A stretch of 64,000 bases of DNA. Origin: Paralichthys olivaceus. Lineage: Eukaryota; Chordata; Actinopteri; Pleuronectiformes; Paralichthyidae. The translations under genes were made by a program, and so were the position numbers. Below, in pieces: positions 56,001-64,000 of the stretch (its first letter is position 1; every line of letters starts with the position of its first letter). The notes beneath the pieces were generated by a model. The model was not told the DNA's origin and made no database searches. It saw only the letters and a program-made list of their open reading frames with translations. The DNA lies in the NCBI RefSeq assembly GCF_024713975.1, contig NC_091111.1:1240001-1304000 (forward strand). The letters are read 5' to 3'.

Positions 56001-57610
56001 ATTGATCTGAGAGATCTGGAAGTGTTTAATCTGTCAGCATGGTGGATCAGTGCGTCAGCTGCAGGGTCTAGGTTATATACAGAGGAATAGTGCTGGCTGT
56101 ACCCAGAATGCTGAGAAGGGTAGCAGCACAATCACCCAGGTAGATCCAGGTTTTCATTTTTTTGGCCTTTACTGAGCGATGTAGTCTCCATCTACTCAGT
56201 TATGACAAATTTATGTACCCAAATATGTACCTGATACACAACTGACCAGAATGTAATTAATCAAAAAGCAAAGAAAGTGAATATGTTGAGTTCACTGTGA
56301 TCAAAGACTGAGTAGAAAGTAGTGACTGTAAATAGATGGTATTGTAATTGAAATGATTCTCTTCCTTTCTTTTTATATCTGTCAAGAATGTTTTTGTGTA
56401 TTACCTGTGTATATGCTGAAACTGTTTTCATCATATTGAAGTCTACAGTGTTTCTGAATCCACCTGCTCCAATTCAGTGACAGCTTTAGTCTTTTCAGTC
56501 TGTTTAACACACTGGGGTCACTAGTGTACATAGTAGTGGCAGACAGCTCCTCGTGGTTCATCAAACAACTTTGTCACCAAGGTACTACGTTTTGCTGTGT
56601 ATTTTAAACATGGTGGATATATTGTAGGCTGGTATAAATATATATGCAGATATCATATATTTAAGTTTGAATACAACAAAAAAGCTTTCCATATTTACCC
56701 TCCAGAAGGTCATTCTGATAGTGTGAAGAAGGCTTTAAATCAGTGTTTAGACTTCCTGAGACATCCTGAGAAGTACAATTTACAGAAAATGATGAAAACA
56801 ACTGATGAAAAAATCGCAAACATCATTCATAACCACTGTCATCGGCTAAGATGCGCTGGCTGCATCATGTAGTTTTTGGAGGGCGTTGTTGTATCTTGGG
56901 CCATGTTAAATCTAAATATGGATAAGAGCTTTGACAGGCTATTAGAAGTGATGGGGGACAGAATCCATGGCCCCCCTCCTCTCTCTGTGTATATTGCAAA
57001 GTTTATCTGACATGATTATGAGGATTCAGCAGTCTGAGTCAGTGAAACCACCTGGGTATCTTCCAAAGTGTGTCTGCAGTGTCTGAGCTGCAGTGAGGGG
57101 AAGTGAGGAAATTTCACAATAAAAATTCAGTAATAAGAAAAAAACCACTTAATTTAGCTCCAGTGTCATATTGGCCTCAGATAAACTTTGGATTGTTTGC
57201 ACTTGATCGAAAATATCCTGTACATCAGAAGCACATAAAGGAAAGATCTCTTAACAGCCAGTTTGAACAGATAAGAACAAAACCCTATCCTTTCATTTGG
57301 AGTGAGCTGTAGATGTGTGGTACTAAAAGGCCAAAGCCTGCATTTACATAGAGTAAAAGAGTTGAAGAATCGACTGCTTCTCACATTTTATTGTTACGTA
57401 TCGTTTAGTATATTGTTTGATGTATTATGTCCTTTTGAAGTCAGAGAGATCCTAGTTGGATTTTGGGTGGGGAGCTCACCATTATTGGCTATTGGGTTAT
57501 TGTAATTTTTGCATATTTTTGTCTGTATGTGTATGTTTAGTTTTTTCTATGTAAAACTAATTTAAAAAAAGTTGATTGCAAAAGCAAATAAACTGAAAAA
57601 AAGCAGATTG
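56001..57610 (+). other. slc35f1: Presumed slc35f1 3' untranslated region
   Basis: Non-coding, AT-rich. A canonical AATAAA at 57587-57592 is the best candidate end. A 91-codon open frame at 56597-56872 has no ATG until near its end and is not called a gene. Confidence 0.5.
57587..57592 (+). terminator. slc35f1: Candidate poly(A) signal of slc35f1
   Basis: AATAAA 1.6 kb after the stop, followed by an A-rich then T-rich stretch. Confidence 0.5.
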
Positions 57611-58033
57611 GTTTTTTATTTGTAAGAGAAAGATTTACTTGTCTTCCTTCCTTCAAAGCTGAATTCACTAGATTTTGGCCACTAGGGGGGAGGTTGTTCC
57701 TGCTGACTTACACTTTGGTGAAGTGTGAATTATTATTGTTCCAGTAATAACAAGCACACTTGAAATTGAAATTGGTTAAATACTAAATGATAGTTGCTTC
57801 CTCTATACAGTGACCTCAAACACACTCAGAATGGTCCTTGCTTGTTCTTAGATATCTCTGCTTTTACATTACATTACACATCATTTAGCTGACACTTTTA
57901 TCCAAAGCAACTTACAATAAGTACATCAACCATGAGGGAACAAACCCAGAACAGCAATAATCATGTAAGTAAGCTTCAAAAAAGCCAAACTACAAAGTGC
58001 TTTATGTAAGTGCAATATATAAGTGGAACTAAG

Positions 58034-58078
58034 TTTTATATATATATATATATATTTTTTTTTTTATATATATATATA
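58034..58078. repeat. (AT)n with central poly-T, palindromic
   Basis: TATATA runs flank an uninterrupted T run of about 11 bases, inside the LINE 3' region. Confidence 0.7.
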
Positions 58079-59053
58079 TGTAAAGACAGATTTGACAATG
58101 GTTGTTAGACATCATCTTGTGTAAATGGAAGAGATGTGTCTTTAGTCTGCGGTGGAAGATGTGTGGACTTTTTGCTGTCAATGGGGAGCTCGTTCCACCA
58201 TTTAGGAGCCAGGACAGCAAAAGATTTTGTTGAGTGACTAGCTCGCAGTGAGGGAGCAGCAAGCTGATTGGCAGATGCAGAGTGGAGTGGACGGGCTGGG
58301 GTGTAAGGTTTGACCATGTCCTGGATGTAGACTGGGTGCCAGTATTCCTTGTGGTCTAGGTGGGGGCTACCAAGGAGTTGTCAATGGTGATAGTCAGGTC
58401 ATGGGTGGGAGAGCCTTTCCCTGCAAAAAAAAGTAGCTTGGTCTTAACAAGATTGATTTTCAGGTGGTGTGCAGACATCCACTGAGAGATGTCAGTCAGA
58501 CAGGCAGAGATTTGTGCAGCTACCTATGTTTCAGACTGGAGAAAAGAGAGAATTAGTGGGGTGTGATCTGCATGGCTGTGGTAGGAAAAGCCATGTGAGT
58601 GAATGACAGAGCTGAGAGAAGGAAGAGGACAGTGGAGAGAGAGGCTGCTCGAGTGTGAAAATGTTCGTAGACAGTCTCAGTTGAATGGCCTGCCTTGAAA
58701 CCAGACTGAGGGTCAACTAGGTTGTCCTGGTGAAGATAGGAAGAGAGTTGATCAAAGATAGCACACACAGGAGGCAAGAGTGAACCCTTGAAGAGAGGAT
58801 TCTCTCTTGCCTCCTTAAGAGAGGTAGGGAAACAGCCAGTTAACATGGAAGGGTTTATAAGATGGGTGAGAAAAGGAAGAAGGTCGGGAGCAATAGACTG
58901 GAAAATGTGAGAAGGAATGGGGTCAAGGGGGCAGGTGGTTGTGCGGGTGGAAGTTACCAGGGTAATACTTGATTTGGGCGACAGGGGGGTTAGAGAGGTG
59001 AGAGAAGGGGCTGAAGATGTAGATGAAGTTGATGGAGTGGCCATTTCAGAAGT

Positions 59054-59235
59054 GATAATTACACCATTATACCACACTATGTATTATCTCTGCTTATGCA
59101 TACCATTTCTGCTTGTGTAACTGCCAAGAGGACATCAGAGCCATAAAACTGAGACTGTGCTCGTTTCCCCCCACCAACACCTCGAAGAGGCCTTCAGCCT
59201 GTGTCTTATCTCCTCGTGTTTCACCTCTTACTCGG

Positions 59236-59318
<83 letters not shown>

Positions 59319-59496
59319 TTCACCTCTTCACACACACACATTGCACCTCTTCACTAAATTTTGCATAAAAGCACACACCTGGAAATGTTTCTTTGGCATT
59401 CCCTCTGCAGAATGCTCTTTGCATGCTGTATGATTGTCTGACCTTCCTTGCAAGGAATAAAGTACAATTAAAACATTATTATTCTCGGATCTCTTA
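59054..59496. mobile_element. Insertion of about 443 bases with 11-base flanking duplication
   Basis: ATTTCAGAAGT occurs on both sides (59043-59053 and 59497-59507). Joining across it restores the LINE reading frame text (ETSEMATPS). The insert starts TGATAATTAC if one base of the duplication is counted, carries a long CA run and has AATAAA about 30 bases before its right end, features that fit a solo LTR or a retrotransposed sequence. Its family is not known and the ends are not a clean TG...CA. Confidence 0.55.
59238..59317. repeat. (CA)40 microsatellite
   Basis: Eighty uninterrupted bases of CA, the longest simple repeat in the window, inside the insertion at 59054-59496. Confidence 0.95.
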
Positions 59497-60185
59497 ATTT
59501 CAGAAGTCTCAACAGGTCAAATTTCCACCACAGAAGGTAGGTTGGAGAATGAGGAGATTTTGTCATATAGTAGTAGTTGACAATAGTTGAGGAAAGGGGT
59601 TGGTCAAAGGGTGGAAGGAGGAGGGGGAATGGGGGTGTCAAGGAGGTTGGAAAAGATTTTGGGGGGCTGGAAAATGAGGATTGTATTTTGTTTGATAGAA
59701 AGAGCTTTTGGATGCAGAAATAGAGTCAGAGAAAGTGGTGAGAAGTGATTGATAAGTGAGCAGGTCACCAGGGTGTTTTGATATTTGGTTTAGTTTAGCT
59801 TTAGTTTAAGTTGCTAATTCTCAGTGCAAGCAGGTGATGTGTGATAACTGATGACAGCCAATGAGAGACGCTGTAAATGGCGCGTGAACTGTGTGTGTGA
59901 AGTGATCAGTAGTTTTCCAGTCACTAGCAAGTCACTAGCAAGACTGATGTCTAGTTTATTCCTCCTGCATTATTTGTCCTGGTCTAGCATTGGGTGTGCA
60001 CAAAGAACAATAGCGCAATTTAACTTTGCAGAGAGATTCAAGAGAGGAGGACAGAGTAGAGAGGAGAATGTCTGAGGCAGAGTTAAGATGAGTGAGATGA
60101 GTCAGATGAAGGGAGGGCTGATGAAACAGATGAGGTCAGAGAGGAGGGAGAGAGAGAACAAATGTTGTGACGAACAGGTACAGAG

Positions 60186-60711
60186 CAGGGTTATTATAGT
60201 TAACGAAAACTAAGACTAAAACTAAAACTAGCAATGAAAAAATAATTTAGTTAACTGAAATAAAAATAAGAACGACAATTACAAAAAACGAAAACTAAAT
60301 AAAAACTACAATGAACAATGCAAAACTTACTAAAACTAAACTGAATTGCAGATAAATTCAGCTTCGTTTTCATTGTCGTTTCTTTTCTCCCTCGATTCCT
60401 GCCTGTCCTGCAGGTGATGGTTAAAGAATGAAATTAAAGGACTTGATAAACCATATTTGGTGTCACACGTTCTTTCATCCTTTTTCAGCTTCTACAAGTC
60501 AAGGCTTTCTCTTAATACCTGGAAAAACTAAAACTAAGACTAAAACTAAATAAAAACTAAACTGAAACTAGTCAATTCCTCAAAATAAAAACTAAACAAA
60601 AACTACAAAATCACTTGTTGAACTAACTAAAACTAAACTAAAATAAAAAAGCAAACTGAAAAACTTAATAAAAATAAAAACTAATGAAAATTTCTAAACT
60701 ATAATAGCCTT
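60186..60711. mobile_element. AAAACTA-rich element with terminal inverted repeats and 9-base duplication
   Basis: GGTACAGAG flanks both sides (60177-60185 and 60712-60720). The left end 'agggttattatagttaac' is complementary to the right end 'ctaaactataatagcct' with few mismatches. The interior is full of 'aaaactaaaacta' words. The inverted ends suggest a DNA transposon (hAT gives 8-base and Mutator 9-base duplications). No transposase frame. Confidence 0.75.
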
Positions 60712-61340
60712 GGTACAGAGTCTGTTGATGAGATAGGGTTATCAGAATGTGAGAGAGGGAGAGAGTAAGACATGAAGAAGTGGTCAGAGAAGTGAAGTGG
60801 GGTCACGCTGAGGTTGGAGGTGGAGCAGTTTCTGGTGAAAGTAACTATCCCTCTGAAGATTAAAAGATTTAATGCACAGAAGCAGGCATAAAACCAGGAC
60901 ATTTTGATGGGGCCAATGAAATTCCGATTCAAATGGTACAGAATAAAGTTGACCGATTGGGTGGGCTGAGTAGAAATTTGGGTGCATCACCCACCCCTGC
61001 CCACCTCTAGATCCGGGCTTGTTAACATCTTGACCTTTTCACTCTTCATCACAAACGCAAGAAGCTCGTCATTGTGATCGTCCTAATTTTCAGTCTCAGT
61101 GCTGCAGAAAAGCCTCTCTCTCTCTTCAATGAGACATTTGCATCACAACAGCCCTGCTCCGACCTGCTTTTAACGCTTGTCTCTGGGTCATCCAGCAGGG
61201 GGAGCTCTCACAACGTACCTAAAACAAATTGAGTTTGTATGAAACACTATGAGGGTTTTACAGTAGTTTGATACGCTGCCTTTTTATTTTGCAGAGGTGA
61301 CATTCAACTGACCGGTACAGTACATTTTCCTATGTTACAG

Positions 61341-61387
<47 letters not shown>
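61341..61387. repeat. (GATA)n microsatellite
   Basis: About 12 tandem AGAT/GATA units directly beside the LINE tail at 61388. Confidence 0.92.
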
Positions 61388-61985
61388 CATATTTTATTCA
61401 TCCCGAGAGGAAATTCTTGTGTTCCAGCAGTACAGACATGTGCAATAAGTACAATTCTTTTTCTTTTTATATATATTTTTTTTTACATAGAAGGGCGTAC
61501 ATGTAGGACGGTGACTGAGTTGTTCAGAAAGAGCTAAATTGAGGCAAAGTTAAAAGTTAAAACAGAGGAGACTGGTTGAATATTTCAGTGATCAAGAAGC
61601 ATAAGAACAAAAAAACATAAAACAGTGCAAGAGTAGAAGTGGTACAGCGATAAAGTGATAAAACAGTGCAAGTAGTAAGTGAAACAGTGATGTGCAAAAG
61701 AGACCAGCTACTATATACAGTCTGCAAGAATAAAATCTACTGATACTGAATACCAGTCATTAGAATAGCAGTGAATAAATTAAATTTACAATGCAGAAGG
61801 AATAGGAGACTAATGTAGTTGAGTTAAACAGTCAGTTGTTACAATTGTTACAGGGAGTTATTATAAAACCTGATGGCGGATGGCAGGAATGACTTCCTGA
61901 ATCTGTTCTTGTGAGTTGTCTGAGTCTTTGTGAGAATGTGCTCCTCTGTGAATCCAAACAATAAAGATCAAAATGTGCTGATGAC
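61388..61985 (-). mobile_element. LINE 3' fragment, minus strand
   Basis: 'tattttattcatcccgagag' tail after the GATA run, then on the minus strand QRSTFSQRLRQL, followed in a shifted frame by text like FRKSFLPSAIRFYN near 61900-61860. Same family as 1101-1750. Confidence 0.75.
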
Positions 61986-62584
61986 CTGATATTAGAAAAT
62001 GATCGTACCATTAAAATAAATAGCAACTTCATAAAAATCTATCTGTATTTTTTGTCAGTCTTTTTTTATTACATGTAGTAGTCCAAAGCCTACTCTATCT
62101 TAATTTATTGAATACAGCATGTTGTATTATATTGTAATGTTGCATGGCCTCTTTGTCTGATGCCTGGTAGATGGTGACTGCTGTGTTTTGTGCAGGTAAG
62201 GGAGACTTAGAGAAAAAGATGGGTTTTATTTTTCTGCTGGAAATCTAATAAGGTTTCTTCTACATTCAGTTGTTGTGTGGCTTCCCCACCCAGATTGAAG
62301 TATTCTCTGCAGCCCCATTTTTCTATGATGGTGACGTTTCTAGAGTTACTCTGTTAATGGACAATTCCTTTCCATCAGACTGTGCCCCCATAGAGAGGGT
62401 AGTCTATGGATAATTCTGTTCTCTTCTGTTAAAACTCATCAGTAATAATAAATTAACTCCTCAGGAGCAGATTCAGGGTTCGCCTTTCCCCTGTTTGAGC
62501 CACAGTTCAGAGTCAGCCAGCCATTGCCGCTGTAAAGTAGGGCCCCATACTGAGCAAGGTAACTTTTTCAATGTAAAGGGTTAT
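61986..62584. other. Intergenic DNA, nothing recognised
   Basis: No gene or repeat identified. Confidence 0.4.
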
Positions 62585-62643
62585 CCCCTTTACATGCAAC
62601 TTCGCCACTAGATGTCTCTTAATTCTACCCACTTAACCTTTAA
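62585..62643 (-). mobile_element. MITE family A end fragment, reverse orientation
   Basis: Complement reads TTAAAGGTTAAGTGGGTAG, then 'ttaagagacatctagtggcg' and 'aagttgcatg', the left end of family A with substitutions. Confidence 0.6.
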
Positions 62644-63835
62644 TCAGTTTGTTTTTGAATAGAAATGTTGCCCGTTTAAGATGGCAATCAGATCTGCAGG
62701 TGTTGTTTTTTTAGCACAAGAGGTTAACTTTTGGGGTAAAAATCGATTACATACGTTTTCGTTTTTTTTGGAAAATGGTGCTTGTATCCTGTTATGCCTG
62801 GATTTATATGCTTATCTTGTCCGTGTTTGTTTATTTTTAAGAAAGATTTTACTTCAAGTTTATGGTCAGTTAAGGGAAAGACATGTGTTCACCTAATTTG
62901 TTCAGGATTGTGGTGTGTAGCTTCCGACTCTAGGACTAGTAGACTAGTTGTATAAACCTTTGCTGGTAGGAAATGACTTTGGAAATAATGATTATTAACT
63001 TTTAGTTGTGTCATCAAGCTTAATGATCTCCCAATATGTCACTGTGGTGTATAGAAACTGTGTGATATGTTCTGTTTTCACAACTGTTTTCTTTTAATAC
63101 AGATGATCAAACAGCAGAGAAAACTGACACAGAAAAAACTAAAAATAGAATGGTCTAAACACAGATAGAATGGAGCCACATCGGTAATGAGAAGTTTATG
63201 ACTGCAACTGGCTGAATTGTTGGACTCCTCTCAAACATCGAGCCTTCCTGTGTGAAGTCACGCTCCCTGGTTTACTGGTCTGTTGGACGTCAGCTTCAGT
63301 AAATGTTATTATAAACTGCTTTTATGTGAACATATTTTGAGAGTTCATTTCAGGCTGGAATAGTTGACTCTGTGTGAAGGAGTGTTTTGTTCTGCCAAGC
63401 TGAGCCCTTCTATGGTCTGTTAGTGTTATCCTAACACCCGGGTCAGAAATCAAATAGTGGACCACTAGTTTATTTTGCTTTTTCTTGTTTCCAGTGTCTC
63501 CAGCGAGAAAAGTGTACATGCGCGTATCAGGCAACCATGAACACCACTGTTTGAGCACCAGAATCATATAACGATAAAAGGAGCACAAAAGGTCAATAAT
63601 GTGAGTAACTTAAGTGTATTTATACACATTACATGTTTTCATAGGACTCATCACTGAAGTGGATTATATGGCCATAAATATGTGGACAATTTCATAAATT
63701 GCATAGATTTTCTATTTGGTGGTTAAACATTTGATTCCAGAACTATAGGCATGCTGCTACAACACCCTTCACTCTTTTAGAATCAGTTTTTCCACCAGAT
63801 TTTGGAAACTTTGATTCACCATTAGTATGATCCAA
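62644..63835. other. Intergenic DNA, no gene seen
   Basis: No exon or repeat recognised. Confidence 0.4.
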
Positions 63836-63990
63836 CAAGTATTTATAAAGCATTGTTCTAGTCTTGATGACCACTCAAAGCACTTTACAGTACAAGTTAT
63901 TTATATTCACCCATTCACACACACATTCATTCATACTGTGCATCTGTGGGCAATACTGATGTTGCCCAATGAGTTAGGAGATGAGTTCAC
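63836..63990 (-). mobile_element. tRNA-SINE fragment, minus strand, cut by the window end
   Basis: 'tagtcttgatgaccactcaa' then 'agcactttacagtacaagtt' and 'cacccattcacacacacatt' is nearly the same text as 48157-48345. It runs towards the window edge. Confidence 0.7.
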
Positions 63991-64000
63991 CTTTGTCCCA

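Larger units (their letters stand above)
57860..61020 (-). mobile_element. Minus-strand LINE relic (CR1/L2 type) with nested insertions
   Basis: The 3' end 'acattacattacacatcatt' then 'tagctgacacttttatccaa' starts at about 57860. Minus-strand coding follows: WWNELPIDSKKS near 58200, then at 59077-58553 CPLDPIPSHIFQSIAPDLLP, TGCFPTSLKEARENPLFK and AIFDQLSSYLHQDNLVDPQSG, SGFKAGHSTET. Near 60870-60780, FTRNCSTSNLSVTPLHFSDH is an endonuclease-end fragment of the same type. It is interrupted at 59054-59496 and 60186-60711 by later insertions, and has many frameshifts and deletions. Confidence 0.78.

Noticed and set aside
58553..59077. 174-codon minus-strand frame as a host gene
   Set aside because: Sequence motifs are those of a LINE reverse transcriptase with stops and deletions.
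59157..59357. Thr/His-repeat open frames over the (CA)n run
   Set aside because: Pure microsatellite translation with no gene context.

Overview
This window looks like nuclear genomic DNA from a teleost fish. It has split, intron-containing vertebrate genes, long CA/GT and GATA microsatellites, and many short fish-type interspersed repeats: L2/CR1-like LINE fragments, tRNA-derived SINE pieces and TTAA-flanked MITEs. There are no bacterial operons, rRNA genes or CRISPR arrays. All gene names rest on my recognition of family motifs and exon structure; I ran no database search.

Four protein-coding genes can be rebuilt with canonical GT/AG splice sites and consistent phases. (1) A prostanoid receptor of the EP2 type (ptger2) lies on the minus strand in two exons, 7365-6568 and 5904-5665, encoding 345 aa. 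(2) zfp36l1, an AU-rich-element mRNA decay factor with tandem CCCH fingers, is on the plus strand with exons 11777-11830 and 16265-17284 (357 aa). (3) nus1, the Nogo-B receptor subunit of cis-prenyltransferase, is on the plus strand in five exons, 33326-41237 (291 aa). (4) slc35f1, a multi-pass membrane protein of the SLC35F family, is on the plus strand in eight exons, 44953-56000 (385 aa). nus1 followed by slc35f1 matches the human 6q22 order. PTGER2 and ZFP36L1 are both on human chromosome 14, so the window joins two human-separated syntenic blocks.

Layout: 1-5.5 kb intergenic DNA with LINE fragments; 5.5-7.4 kb ptger2; 7.4-11.5 kb intergenic; 11.5-20.6 kb zfp36l1 with a long ARE-rich 3' region; 20.6-33.1 kb gene-poor, with an I-clade-like LINE relic at 31.1-32.6 kb; 33.1-41.9 kb nus1; 42-44.6 kb intergenic; 44.7-57.6 kb slc35f1; 57.6-64 kb a minus-strand LINE relic carrying two later insertions, each bounded by an apparent target-site duplication, then more LINE and SINE fragments.

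I found no evidence of a new multi-gene system. The most distinctive observations are the nested insertions in the 57.9-61 kb LINE, a TTAA-ended MITE family present in at least eight copies (one a rearranged composite), several strong hairpins (one in the zfp36l1 5' region), upstream ORFs including an ATG-TAA start-stop before nus1, a perfect oestrogen-response-element palindrome inside a likely repeat, and a DPW-to-NPW change in the prostanoid receptor.
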